Shown in pieces: positions 42,161 through 51,402 of a stretch of DNA of 64,000 bases (positions are counted from its first letter, which is position 1; every line of letters begins with the position of its first letter). The position numbers were made by a program, and so were the translations under genes. Source of the stretch: a bacterium (GTDB taxonomy: Bacteria > Sysuimicrobiota > Sysuimicrobiia > Sysuimicrobiales > Segetimicrobiaceae); assembly GCA_035307765.1 (NCBI GenBank), contig DATGHU010000018.1, positions 7,335-71,334 on the forward strand, written 5' to 3'. Under the pieces are notes generated by a model, which ran no database searches, had not been told where the DNA came from, and saw only the letters and a program-made list of their open reading frames with translations.

Positions 42161-43449
42161 CGGACGACACCAGGCGAGCGGTCGGGCCCCGCCCCGCGTG
42201 GCGCGCCAGATCCCATCACATCATCCACCGCCGCACCTGGCGGCAGTTCTTCCAGCGAATGGGACCGGGGATCGTGTCGGGGGCCGCGGACAACGATCCG
42301 GCGGGAGTCGTGACCTACATCCAAGTCGGCGCGACCACGGGAGTGGGCCTGCTCTGGCTCATGTTCCTCGCGACGCCGATGCTCTACTATCTCGAAGAGA
42401 TGTCGACCCGGCTGGGGGTGGTGACCAAGCGGGGGATCGGACGCGTCCTCCGCTCTCACTACGGGCCCCGGGTCGCCGCGGCCGTGGTCGGGCCGGTCGT
42501 CCTCTCCAACGTGCTCACGATCGGCGCGGACCTCGCCGGCACCGCCGCCGCACTGGCACTGCTCACAGGGATCGCCTGGGAGTGGTGGGTCGTGCCGCTG
42601 GCGGCGCTGCTGGCCAGCACCCTCATCTTTGCCAGCTACCGGACGATCAGCCGGTTCCTGCTGCTGCTGACGCCGCTGTTTGTCCTGTACATCATCACGG
42701 GCGTCATCGTCCACCCGGACTGGAACCGAGTGCTGCGGGCGACGTTTGTGCCGACGATCAAGTTTACGCCCACGTACTTCACGGCCGCGCTCGGCCTGTT
42801 GGGGGCGACACTCACCCCATACATGTTCTTCTGGCAGACCACCGAGGAAGTAGAGGCTCGCCGCAAGGTCGAGGACTTATCGGGTGAAAACGTCGATGTC
42901 GCGGCCGGCATGGTCTACGCGAACCTGGTCTTCTACTTCATCATCCTGGTGGCCGCGGTTGTGCTCTTCGGGCGGGGGGTCAACGTCCAGACCGTCCAAG
43001 ACGCCGCGCTCTCGCTGCGGCCGCTGGCCGGCCCCGGCGCCGGTCTGCTCTTCGGGCTCGGCATCATCGTCAGCGGTACCCTCGCCGTCCCCGTGATGGC
43101 CGCCTGCACCGCGTACAGCCTGGCCGAGTTGTTCGGGTGGGCGGAGGGGCTCGACAAGAAAATCTGGCAGGCCCGGGGGTTCTACCTCCTCCTCGCCGGG
43201 GCGCTCGCCGTGGGGGGTGCCATCGCCCTGCTGCACATCTCCCCCGTCACCTTGATGTTCTGGTCGCAGATCGTGAACGGGTTCCTGCTTGCGCCGCTGT
43301 TCTTCGTCCTGGTGCGCCTGGCGAACGACCCTCGCGTCCTCCGCGGGCACACCAACGGACGAATGTCGAACATCGTCGGGTGGGGCTCGGTGTTGCTCAC
43401 GCTGGCGCTCGCGCTGCTGACGCTCCAGCAGCTCGTTGGCGGCGGCTAA
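42157..43449 (+). CDS. NRAMP-related divalent-metal transporter with altered metal motifs
   Basis: A 430-residue membrane protein of the NRAMP family with about eleven hydrophobic segments. The first-helix motif reads GAADNDPAGVVTYIQ where canonical Mn/Fe NRAMPs have DPGN, and helix six reads LGATLTPYMFFWQTTEE where they have a MPH motif. Both changes remove residues that bind transition metals in classical NRAMPs; such divergent members are widespread and in some cases carry Mg2+ or are uncharacterised. Start overlaps the enolase-superfamily gene (ATGA). The transporter may supply Mg2+ or another ion to that enzyme, or carry a different substrate (inference). Confidence 0.85.
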   Translation: MTDDTRRAVGPRPAWRARSHHIIHRRTWRQFFQRMGPGIVSGAADNDPAGVVTYIQVGATTGVGLLWLMFLATPMLYYLEEMSTRLGVVTKRGIGRVLRSHYGPRVAAAVVGPVVLSNVLTIGADLAGTAAALALLTGIAWEWWVVPLAALLASTLIFASYRTISRFLLLLTPLFVLYIITGVIVHPDWNRVLRATFVPTIKFTPTYFTAALGLLGATLTPYMFFWQTTEEVEARRKVEDLSGENVDVAAGMVYANLVFYFIILVAAVVLFGRGVNVQTVQDAALSLRPLAGPGAGLLFGLGIIVSGTLAVPVMAACTAYSLAELFGWAEGLDKKIWQARGFYLLLAGALAVGGAIALLHISPVTLMFWSQIVNGFLLAPLFFVLVRLANDPRVLRGHTNGRMSNIVGWGSVLLTLALALLTLQQLVGGG

Positions 43450-43601
43450 AGGATCCCGGCGCGCCCCCGGCGCCACACCTCACCCTCCACCCCATCGAGG
43501 AGGTCTGGGATGGCCGACGCCGTGTGTGAGTGGGCCTCCGGCGGTGCTGCCGAGGGAGCGCGCGCGCCGGTGTGCCCCCGGCACCCTTGCCAGCGGCCGG
43601 C

Positions 43602-44513
43602 ATGAGCTGGTTCTGGCTCGCGCTGCTGAGCGCCGCGGCGACCTCGGTCGTCGGCATCGTCGACAAGATCGTGGTCGACCGGGTCCTGCGCGACCGCTGG
43701 AGCTTTCCGTTCTTCATCTCGCTCTTTCTCGGTCTCTACGCCGTGGGGCTCCTCGTCGTCCGCGGCGCCTTGGGGCTCTTCCGGATTCCGCCGGCGCCCG
43801 CTCTGGCGATTGCGCTGCTGCCCGGGATCCTGCAGTATCTGGCGTCGGTTCTCTACACGCGCGCGCTGCTGAGGACCGACGCGGCCACGGTGGCCGCGAT
43901 CACCCAGACGGCCCCGCTCTTCTCGGTGATCTGGGGATGGCTGGCCTTCGGGGAGGTCTTCAGACCCTTGGGCTACGTCGGGATCGTGCTGAGTGTGGCG
44001 TGCTGCGCCCTGCTCAGCATGGAGCAGGGGCAGCGGCCGCGCCGGGCCCTCAATCCTCTGCTGGCGATCATCGTCGGAAGCGCCGTGCTGCGGAGCCTGG
44101 GAGACCTGTTTGTGAAGGTGACGCTCGGGGGCCAGGACTACTGGAACACCTTCGGCCTCAGCCGTGCCGCGCTCGTCCCCATCACCCTGGTCCTCCTGGC
44201 CCACCCCCCCCACCGGCAGCTGATCGGGCGCTCGCTCCGCGCCCGAGGCGCCGTGCTGCTCGGGGGGATGGCGGCGCTGGAACTCCTCGCCATCGTGCCG
44301 CTGGTGCTGAGCACGATGGCGTACGGTCGCGGCCCGCTGGCCCTGGTCTCGGCCGTCCGGTACATCTCTCCCCTGTTCGTGCTGGCCCTGACCGGCCTGC
44401 TCAACCGCGTGCACGCCGGGCTTGTGCCGGATCGGGACGGGACAAACCCCTTCCCGCGGCGCGCGGCGCTGACGGTCGGGATTCTCGCGGGGGTGGTGAT
44501 GCTGCGCGCATAG
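43602..44513 (+). CDS. EamA-family transporter
   Basis: A 303-residue drug/metabolite transporter with about ten membrane segments. ATG 43602 begins directly at the first helix (WFWLALLSAAATSVVGIVDK); the longer in-frame start at 43530 would add a Cys/Arg-rich tail and is unlikely. LASVLYTRALLRTDAATVAA, TQTAPLFSVIWGWLAFGEVF and YVGIVLSVACCALL mark the first EamA half. Substrate unknown. It follows the NRAMP-like gene by 150 bases on the same strand and converges with the dipeptidase gene. Confidence 0.8.
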   Translation: MSWFWLALLSAAATSVVGIVDKIVVDRVLRDRWSFPFFISLFLGLYAVGLLVVRGALGLFRIPPAPALAIALLPGILQYLASVLYTRALLRTDAATVAAITQTAPLFSVIWGWLAFGEVFRPLGYVGIVLSVACCALLSMEQGQRPRRALNPLLAIIVGSAVLRSLGDLFVKVTLGGQDYWNTFGLSRAALVPITLVLLAHPPHRQLIGRSLRARGAVLLGGMAALELLAIVPLVLSTMAYGRGPLALVSAVRYISPLFVLALTGLLNRVHAGLVPDRDGTNPFPRRAALTVGILAGVVMLRA

Positions 44514-44644
44514 CCGCCCCACACGGGGGGGGTCGGGGGAAATCTCCGGCGGAACGGGCCGGGGAAAACCGACGGTCCTGGACGGATCCGTGCTACGCGC
44601 CCCCGGCGGCTCGGCGCCCTCGGGATCGGGCCGAGCCGCGCGCC

Positions 44645-45835
44645 TCAGCCGGCGATGTCGCGGAAGACCCTGAGAAAATTCAACCCGAGCAGCTTGCGCA
44701 GTTCCTGCTCGCCGAACCCCCGCCCCGCCAGGTGCACGGTCAGGTTCGGCCAATCGGCGAAGGTATCGTACCCCCTGAGGCGTCGCTCGGGGGTGAGGCG
44801 GTGCTCCGTGAGCCGGAACCCCGCCCAGTCAAATGAGCCGGGCCGGTGCCGGGGCATCGAGGCCGGGTACTCGACGATCGACTCGGTCCCCGGCCCCGTT
44901 CCCGCCTTGTCCGTGCCGATCCCCACGTGGTCGATCCCACAGATATCGACGAGGTGTTCGACATGCCGGGCGAAGTCGTCGAGCGTCGCCTCCGTCGACT
45001 CCGAGATGAATCCGGGAACGATGACGACGCCGAAGTATCCACCGCGGTCGGCCACCGCCTTCGCCAGCTCATCGGTCTTGCCGCGGTCGTGGTAGCAGAC
45101 GGCCTTGCTCGCCGAATGGGACACCACCACCGGCGCCGTCGACACCTGCAGGGCGTCCCATCCGACCTGCTCGCTACAGTGGCTGACGTCGACGAGGATC
45201 TTCCGCTCGTTGAGACGGCGCACCACCTCCCGGCCGAAGTACGAAAGGCCGCCCTGGTGGGCCTCGGTGCACCCATCGCCGACCAGGTTCCGGAGATTGT
45301 ACGTCAGCTGCACCATCCGGACGCCTAGTTGATGGAAGTAGTCGACCCGGTCGAGGTCATCGCCGAACGGGGTGGTGTTCTGAAAATCGAGGACGATGCC
45401 GATCTTGCCGTCCCGGTACGTCCGATCGATCTCGTCGGCATGCCGGCAAATCACCAGCGAGCCCTGGAGCGCGTCCGCAAAGGCATAGGCCCTGGCGATC
45501 GACTCGCAGGCCCGCTCAAATGCCCCCCCCATCCGGTGAGCGCCGGAAAACGTCCCGCAGGCCACGGTGACGCCGGACCGGCGCCACAGGTCCAGATACT
45601 GTTCGCGGGCCGCGGCGGAATCCTGGATCTCCCGGACCGCCATCACGGACATCTGCGGAGCGACCTCGTCGCGTCCCAGCCCCTGCCGGGCGTGTTCCGC
45701 GACCGCGGCCTTCATCTTCTCCGTGTACAGGAACCCGTTGATCGCCGGGGGTTGCTGGCTGTCGATCACCAACGCCTCGTAGTGCAGCTTTCGAGCTTCC
45801 TCCGGCGTCAGGCTCGGCTTGCGCCTCTGGGCCAT
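44645..45835 (-). CDS. Membrane dipeptidase-like (peptidase M19) protein
   Basis: A 396-residue TIM-barrel metallopeptidase of the M19 renal-dipeptidase family. The barrel segments VRMVQLTYNLRNLVGDGCTE, GGLSYFGREVVRRLNERKIL, VDVSHCSEQVG and PVVVSHSASKAV carry the later Zn-binding His. The expected N-terminal HxD motif is replaced by VIDSQQPP, and the bridging Glu region reads VLDFQNTTPFGDDL, both features of a distinct large subfamily whose substrates may not be dipeptides. GGAGGAAGCG precedes ATG 45835. It is divergent from the S41-like gene and borders an amidase/peptidase block. Confidence 0.85.
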   Translation of the reverse strand: MAQRRKPSLTPEEARKLHYEALVIDSQQPPAINGFLYTEKMKAAVAEHARQGLGRDEVAPQMSVMAVREIQDSAAAREQYLDLWRRSGVTVACGTFSGAHRMGGAFERACESIARAYAFADALQGSLVICRHADEIDRTYRDGKIGIVLDFQNTTPFGDDLDRVDYFHQLGVRMVQLTYNLRNLVGDGCTEAHQGGLSYFGREVVRRLNERKILVDVSHCSEQVGWDALQVSTAPVVVSHSASKAVCYHDRGKTDELAKAVADRGGYFGVVIVPGFISESTEATLDDFARHVEHLVDICGIDHVGIGTDKAGTGPGTESIVEYPASMPRHRPGSFDWAGFRLTEHRLTPERRLRGYDTFADWPNLTVHLAGRGFGEQELRKLLGLNFLRVFRDIAG

Positions 45836-46279
45836 TCGCTTCCTCCGCAACACTGGGACGGCTAAACACCAGAACGAGTACGGTGTTCCGATTCCGCCCG
45901 GGATCGGCCACCTCCTTGCACCGCCACGTGCCCCAGCCGTCGAAATCTCCAACTCATCAAGCTCTGCCGGGGGGCGGGGACCTCGCCGGGGCAGCTCATC
46001 GTATGAGAGGTTTCGGGGGTTTCAGGCGATCCGGCAGTGGGGCCCCGCGCAGAGGCGGTGGGGTGCCCGCGGGGATCTCCCCGCCCCTACAATCCCTGGG
46101 TCACGGCGCCGGGGGGCTTGAGCGACCCACGATCGTCATGTACGCTTACCTTCGTGGCGGACCAAGCCCCGAGGCGATCTCGTCGATCGGCCCAGCGCCC
46201 GGCTCCCGGCGGCCATCCCACGAGCGTTTACGCCGAGCGCCGGCGGGTCGCGGCGCCGCCTCACGATGGAGGTTTTAGA
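45836..46279. other. Intergenic region, 444 bases, between divergent peptidase genes
   Basis: Between the M19 gene and the S41-like gene. A tight inverted repeat GCGGGGA-TC-TCCCCGC lies at 46069-46084, directly before TACAAT (46087-46092), a possible -10 for the plus strand without a clear -35. No gene seen. Confidence 0.4.
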
Positions 46280-47635
46280 GTGGCCCGGATCACGCTCACG
46301 CTCCTGCTCCTCACCCTGCTCATCAACCCGCTCGGCGTCGTGGCGGCGCCGGCCGATCTGGCCGTGGCCCGGGAGGCCATCGCCACCCTGGAGAGCCATC
46401 ATTGGAACCCGCACCTCGATCTCCCCGCCATCATCGGGGCCGGGGTTGGCGGACTGCGCCTGGCCCTGCAGCACGCCGGGATCGATGCGACCGACCTTCA
46501 AGAACTTCCGGCGGGGCTGGACGAACCGGCGGCGCTCAACGCCTTCGGCGACCGACTCGATCGCGCCGCGGCCTTGGCCGGGGGGAAGATCCCGGAACGT
46601 ACGCTGCTATACGCGGGCCTCAGGGCTATGCTCAAAGCGGTGGGGGGATCGCACACGGTGTTTCTCACCCCGACGCAGCGAACGGTCGCGGAAGCGATCC
46701 TCCAGGGGAAACCCTACGACGGCATCGGGATCAACTTCGTGAAATTGGACCAGCACTGGATTTTGAGCGCGGTCATCCCGGGTGCCCCCGCCGACCGCGC
46801 CGGGGTGCGCCGGGGGGATCGGGTCGTGCAGATCGATGGCGTCGCGGTGGACGGAATGGACAGCCCTGAGATCCAAGGTCTCTTCCTCGGCCCGCCCGGC
46901 ACCGTCATGCAGATGACGGTCCTCCGGGGCACCGCTCAACTGCCGTTCGTGATCGGGCGGGCGGCGGTCACCAGACCGGTGGCCGACAGCCGGATGATCA
47001 ACGACGAGATCGCGTATCTCAAACTCTATGGGTATTCCCTGGGATCGGGGAAGATCATCCGGACAGAGCTCACCCGGCTGCTGGCGGCCCGTCCACGCGG
47101 GCTGATCGTGGACCTGCGGGAGGACGGAGGCGGGCTCATCACCGAGTATGTCGAAACGATGGGCCTGTTTCTCCCGCGGGGGACCGTCATTTACCGGGAA
47201 ATCGGGCGTGACGGCGTGGCGAAGGTCGGGAGGACAGCGGGCGATCCGATCGTGCCGCCCATACCCCTGGTGGTGCTCATCGATTCCGGTGCCGCCTCAA
47301 ACGGCGAATTGAGCGCCGCCGCGCTCAAAGAGCACCTCGGTGCCTCCCTCGTGGGCGAGCACACGGCCGGCGAACTCGAATATGCCACGCTGCTGCAGCT
47401 CATGGATGGATCCGGCATGAACGTCGCATTCGCCCGCGTCCTGACGGCCAAGGGGATCGAGCTCGAGGGCCACGGATACCCACCGGATGTCGCGATCCCG
47501 CTCGATCCCGGCAGCACGCGCGATTTTCAATTGGAATGCGGAGTCAGGGTGATGGTGGAACGCCTGCTGGGGGTTCCATCCAAGGCTTTGGGGTGCGACC
47601 ACTCGGGGCTGGCGTCGCTGCCGCGGGCTTCGTAG
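46280..47635 (+). CDS. S41-family (C-terminal processing-type) peptidase lacking the expected dyad Lys
   Basis: A 451-residue exported protein: signal peptide at the N-terminus (ARITLTLLLLTLLINPLGVV), a helical domain, a PDZ domain (IGINFVKLDQHWILSAVIPG, ADRAGVRRGDRVVQIDGVAV) and the S41 core. The nucleophile Ser340 sits in DSGAASNGEL as in CtpA/Prc. The dyad Lys normally 25 residues on (in GKG-x-VQ) is replaced here by Glu365 in the segment GEHTAGELEYATLL, so classical Ser/Lys catalysis is not possible as drawn; another Lys could substitute or the protein may be non-catalytic. GTG 46280 has GGAGG seven bases before it. Confidence 0.85.
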   Translation: MARITLTLLLLTLLINPLGVVAAPADLAVAREAIATLESHHWNPHLDLPAIIGAGVGGLRLALQHAGIDATDLQELPAGLDEPAALNAFGDRLDRAAALAGGKIPERTLLYAGLRAMLKAVGGSHTVFLTPTQRTVAEAILQGKPYDGIGINFVKLDQHWILSAVIPGAPADRAGVRRGDRVVQIDGVAVDGMDSPEIQGLFLGPPGTVMQMTVLRGTAQLPFVIGRAAVTRPVADSRMINDEIAYLKLYGYSLGSGKIIRTELTRLLAARPRGLIVDLREDGGGLITEYVETMGLFLPRGTVIYREIGRDGVAKVGRTAGDPIVPPIPLVVLIDSGAASNGELSAAALKEHLGASLVGEHTAGELEYATLLQLMDGSGMNVAFARVLTAKGIELEGHGYPPDVAIPLDPGSTRDFQLECGVRVMVERLLGVPSKALGCDHSGLASLPRAS

Positions 47636-47645
47636 CCGCTGCCGA

Positions 47646-48836
47646 TTACCCTCCCGCGTCGACGCGCAACCGGAATTCGGACCACATCTCGTCCACCGCG
47701 TCCGGCCGGTACATCACGTCCAGGGCGGTCATCGTCAACCCCTTCGCGGCCAGGACCATCGCCTCAAACCCCCTGGCGGAGCCCGCCGCTTCACGGAACT
47801 CGGGGGTGTGCCCGGAAATGTCGGCCGAGGTGATGCTGAGATACGGGTGGATCGTCGGCACCACCAGGCTGACGTTGCCGATGTCCGATGAGCCGACGCC
47901 TCCGCGCGTCGGCGGTTGATCGCCCTCGACGCCGAGGCGCCGGAGGTTCTCGCCGAACAGGCCGGCGAGCACCCGATTGTTGTTGCGCTCCGCGTAGATG
48001 AGGCCTTCGGCAAACTCGACGCGCGCCCCCGTCGCCGCCGCACCCCCGTCGGCGCAGCGCTTCACCCGGGCCATCACTTCCGCGAGCGCCTTCTGGGTGC
48101 CCGCCCTGACGATGAACTGTCCTTCCGCAAAGGCCGGGACGACGTTGGCCGCATCACCGCCGTGGGTGATGATGCCGTGGATGCGCACGTCGCTGGTCAC
48201 GTGCTGCCGCAGGGAGTCGATGGCGTGAAAGGTCTGGAGGAGGCCGTTGAGTGCGTTGACCCCTTTCTCCGGCGTGGCCGCGGCGTGCGACGAGCGGCCG
48301 CGGAACCGGATCGTCAGCGACTGGGCGGCGAGCGCCCCGCGCGTCCATAGATTCAGTCGCGCGGGATGGAACATCATCGCGGCGTCGACCCCCTCAAAGA
48401 TGCCCCGCTCGACCATGGTCACCTTCCCGCCGTCCCCTTCCTCGGCCGGCGTCCCGAGCACGGTCAGCGTGCCGGGCAGGCGCGGCACGGCACGCCGCAG
48501 CGCCACGGCCGCACCCACACTGGCCGTGCAGATCAGGTTGTGCCCGCAGGCGTGCCCGAGTCCGGGGAGCGCATCGTACTCGGCGAGCAGGGCGATGCAC
48601 GGCCGGTCCTGCGTGCCGCGGACTTCGGCGCGGAACGCGGTCTGGAGGCCCGCGATCCCCGGCTCGACCGCGAACCCTCCGTCCGTCAGGAACGCGCCGA
48701 GCCAGCGCATCGCCTTGTGCTCCTGAAACCCGATCTCCGGGTTGTCGTAGACCTGCTTGCTCAGCGCTCCAAGCGCGGCCCGCATCGCGTCGATCTCTCT
48801 GCAGACGCGGTCCTTGAGCGCGGTTAAGTCTTCCAT
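47646..48836 (-). CDS. M20D amidohydrolase (AbgB/p-aminobenzoyl-glutamate hydrolase-like)
   Basis: A 396-residue metallopeptidase. Metal-ligand segments: LAEYDALPGLGHACGHNLI, LGTPAEEGDGGKVTMVERG, AMMFHPARLN and HTPEFRE near the end; a dimerisation domain (SLTIRFRGRSSHAAATPEKG, VNALNGLLQTFHAIDSL) lies between. This is the M20D group that hydrolyses N-acyl or p-aminobenzoyl-glutamate-type amides, typically cytoplasmic. The gene converges with the S41-like gene (stops 10 bases apart). It is the downstream neighbour of an amidohydrolase gene on the same strand; both belong to the hydrolase block. Confidence 0.88.
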   Translation of the reverse strand: MEDLTALKDRVCREIDAMRAALGALSKQVYDNPEIGFQEHKAMRWLGAFLTDGGFAVEPGIAGLQTAFRAEVRGTQDRPCIALLAEYDALPGLGHACGHNLICTASVGAAVALRRAVPRLPGTLTVLGTPAEEGDGGKVTMVERGIFEGVDAAMMFHPARLNLWTRGALAAQSLTIRFRGRSSHAAATPEKGVNALNGLLQTFHAIDSLRQHVTSDVRIHGIITHGGDAANVVPAFAEGQFIVRAGTQKALAEVMARVKRCADGGAAATGARVEFAEGLIYAERNNNRVLAGLFGENLRRLGVEGDQPPTRGGVGSSDIGNVSLVVPTIHPYLSITSADISGHTPEFREAAGSARGFEAMVLAAKGLTMTALDVMYRPDAVDEMWSEFRLRVDAGG

Positions 48837-48942
48837 GGCGTGGGCACCTCGCGGGGGACGGACGTCGGGTCGATGGCTGGCGGGTTCTCCACCCCCACCC
48901 CTCTGCCCTGCCGATGGAGCAGGATCCTGGTGGAAGATTGGT

Positions 48943-50136
48943 TCATCCCCGGTCGCGGGCGAGGCCCGCCCGCCCGATCGGAGGGTGGTACCGCTTCCCG
49001 GCGCGCACCACCGTGGTCGGCACGAGCCGCCGCCGGCCGAGGCGGTGCCGGCCGTGGGAATCGATCAGGTCGAACCGTCCCTCCTGGAGATCGCACACCA
49101 CCGCGTCCCCCCACGCACCCACGCGGAGCGTTCCGATCCGATCCGCCATGCGTATCACCCCGGCGGGCACGGCGGTCACCCTGCGCAGCGCCTCCTCCAG
49201 GGACAGGCCAAGGTGCAGGAATTTGCTCAACGTCGTGGCGAGGTCGTACACCGGACCGTCGACGTTGTACCGGTGCAGGTCGCTCGAGATGGTCTGGGGC
49301 AGCACCCCCTCCCGCAGCGCCTGCTCGGCGACCTCCCAGCTGAAGCTCCCCTCGCCGTGGCCGACATCAAAGACCACTCCCCGCTCCATGGCCTCGCGCA
49401 CTGACCGGCGGACCTTTCCCTCGGGGTCGAGGATGCCGTGCGTATGCGCGTGGAAGCAGTGTGTCAAGATGTCGCCGGTGCGCATCACGGCGAGGATATC
49501 GTCCAGCGAGTCGCACCAAGCGCCCTGGGGATGCACCATGATGGGGAGGCCCACCGCGTCGGCGGCCGCCCGGGCCAAGTGCAGGGGCCGGATCCCCGCC
49601 GCTTCGCCGACGATCGCGTTTCGGGTCAATCGAACCTTGACCCCCAGCAACACATCGCGATGCCGTTCGATCGTGGCGATGGCTTTGGGCATGCTGGCGT
49701 ACTTGATATCGTCCAGCTCGCCGACCTCCCGCGACAGCATCCCCTGCGAGGAGATGTTCAGGTGGGCGAGCAGTCGGGTCGCGGCCACGTCGATCACGTA
49801 CTTCCGAAACCCTGGGAAGGTATCGGCCCCGGCCGACCCGGCGTCGACCGCGGTGGTCACCCCTTTGGCGACGCAGTGCGGATCGGCTTCGATCCCGTAG
49901 TGGCTCACGCCGTAGAACACGTGGACGTGCAGGTCGATCATCCCCGGAGCGATCACCCGCCCGGCGCAGTCGATGAGTTCGGCCGACCCGGCGGGTAGGG
50001 CGTCGGCAACGGCGGCGACTTTGCCGCCGGCGAACGCGACATCCTTCCTGGCGGAAATTCCCTGCGCCGGGTCAATCAGCGTCCCGCCCTGGAGCACCAG
50101 GTCGAACGCCGCAGGCGCGTTGGCGTCGGAGGTCAT
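48943..50136 (-). CDS. Amidohydrolase/deacetylase-family metallohydrolase
   Basis: A 397-residue amidohydrolase-superfamily enzyme: N-terminal beta-sandwich (FDLVLQGGTLIDPAQGISAR), metal site HVHVFYG in VIAPGMIDLHVHVFYG, a probable carboxylated Lys in LLGVKVRLTRN, His in MVHPQG and HCFHAHTHG, and the terminal Asp in ISSDLHRYNVDGP. It resembles the EF_0837/AHA_3915 deacetylase/dihydroorotase-like group, which acts on N-acetyl or carbamoyl compounds. ATG 50136 starts the TSDANAPAAFDLVLQGG core; the long upstream in-frame extension has non-coding composition. Confidence 0.87.
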   Translation of the reverse strand: MTSDANAPAAFDLVLQGGTLIDPAQGISARKDVAFAGGKVAAVADALPAGSAELIDCAGRVIAPGMIDLHVHVFYGVSHYGIEADPHCVAKGVTTAVDAGSAGADTFPGFRKYVIDVAATRLLAHLNISSQGMLSREVGELDDIKYASMPKAIATIERHRDVLLGVKVRLTRNAIVGEAAGIRPLHLARAAADAVGLPIMVHPQGAWCDSLDDILAVMRTGDILTHCFHAHTHGILDPEGKVRRSVREAMERGVVFDVGHGEGSFSWEVAEQALREGVLPQTISSDLHRYNVDGPVYDLATTLSKFLHLGLSLEEALRRVTAVPAGVIRMADRIGTLRVGAWGDAVVCDLQEGRFDLIDSHGRHRLGRRRLVPTTVVRAGKRYHPPIGRAGLARDRG

Positions 50137-50243
50137 CGAGCGGTGCCTTCGCGACCCGGCACCGGCGCGCCTCCTCCCGCGCACAGGAAATTCCTTCGTG
50201 GCATGGAAACCCTCCGCACAACCCGGGGGTTCGGAGGGTGTCG

Positions 50244-51368
50244 ATGGCGGGGCTTCACGCCGCGCTGGACCGCAGCGCGGATGCGCACCTAGGCGAGGTG
50301 GAGGCGATCGCCGCGATCCCCGCTCCAAGCTTCCAGGAACACGACCGTGCGGTCTACGTGGCGCAGCGATTTCGGGAAGCGGGTCTCAGCGCGATCGCGA
50401 TCGACGAAGCCGACAACGTCCGCGGGACGCTGCAGAGCGGGGCCGCGCGGCCACACGTCATCCTGGCCGCGCACATGGACACGGTCTATCCGCGAGAAAC
50501 ACACACCCCACCCCAGCGGTCGGGGACGAAGCTGCTGGGGTCCAGCGTGAGGGACAACTCGCCCGGCGTTGCCGCCCTGATCACCTTGGCGAACGCCTTT
50601 CGCGAGGCCGGGCACCCCGCGGTCGGGCGCCTGGAGTTCGTCGCGACCACAGGCGAAGAGGGATTGGGCGACCTCCGGGGGATGCGCCACCGGCTGCGGC
50701 CGCAGGAGGTCCGGCCGGATGCCGTACTCGTGGTGGACGGCTCGCTCGGGCAGATCATCCACCAGGGCATCGCGGTGAGACGGTTCGCGGTCAGGTACGA
50801 AACCGATGGGGGGCACAGTTGGGGCGACTTCGGCGCCCCGAACGCCATCCACGAGGTCGCCTCCCTCATCCACGCGCTGACCGGGACGCGCCTTCCCTCG
50901 GACCCCAAGACCACGCTCAACGTCGGGGTGATCCATGGCGGCACATCGGTCAACACCATCGCCGCGGCGGCGGAGATCCAGATCGACTTTCGGTCCGTGG
51001 AGGGACGGTGCGTCGACGACCTCACGGCGCGCCTCGGAGCACTGACGCAGCCATTTGAAGAGCGCGGGGTGCGGGTCACCACCACGATCATCGGGGATCG
51101 CCCCGGGGGCCGAATCCCCCCGGACCATCCGCTGGTCGCAGCGGTCCGGGACGCGCACCGGGCGCGCGGCATCGAGCCCCGCCTGGCCGCCGCCAGTACC
51201 GACGCGAACATTCCGCTGGCCATGGGGATTCCCGCGATCTCGATGGGCGTCTCCGGAGGGGGTCACGTGCACTCACCGCGCGAGTGGTTGGACACCGCCT
51301 CGCTCCTGCCGGGTCTGCACCTGCTGGCCGATGTCGTGTCCCACGTCGTCAAGGTGGCCCGCCCGTGA
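50244..51368 (+). CDS. M20 metallopeptidase (ArgE/DapE-like)
   Basis: A 374-residue zinc peptidase. Metal ligands appear in AAHMDTVYP, SSVRDNSPGVAAL, ATTGEEGLGDLRG and the C-terminal SGGGHVHSPREW; the dimerisation domain is around VRYETDGGHSWGDFGAPNAI. This group removes N-acyl groups or cleaves dipeptides. ATG 50244 is preferred over GTG 50238 because GGAGGG ends just before the GTG and is correctly spaced for the ATG. It is divergent from the amidohydrolase gene and heads a same-strand run with a dehydrogenase and an amidase. Confidence 0.87.
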   Translation: MAGLHAALDRSADAHLGEVEAIAAIPAPSFQEHDRAVYVAQRFREAGLSAIAIDEADNVRGTLQSGAARPHVILAAHMDTVYPRETHTPPQRSGTKLLGSSVRDNSPGVAALITLANAFREAGHPAVGRLEFVATTGEEGLGDLRGMRHRLRPQEVRPDAVLVVDGSLGQIIHQGIAVRRFAVRYETDGGHSWGDFGAPNAIHEVASLIHALTGTRLPSDPKTTLNVGVIHGGTSVNTIAAAAEIQIDFRSVEGRCVDDLTARLGALTQPFEERGVRVTTTIIGDRPGGRIPPDHPLVAAVRDAHRARGIEPRLAAASTDANIPLAMGIPAISMGVSGGGHVHSPREWLDTASLLPGLHLLADVVSHVVKVARP

Positions 51369-51402
51369 GTCACCGGCGCGCGGCGGCGCCTGGGGGGAGC
51401 CG

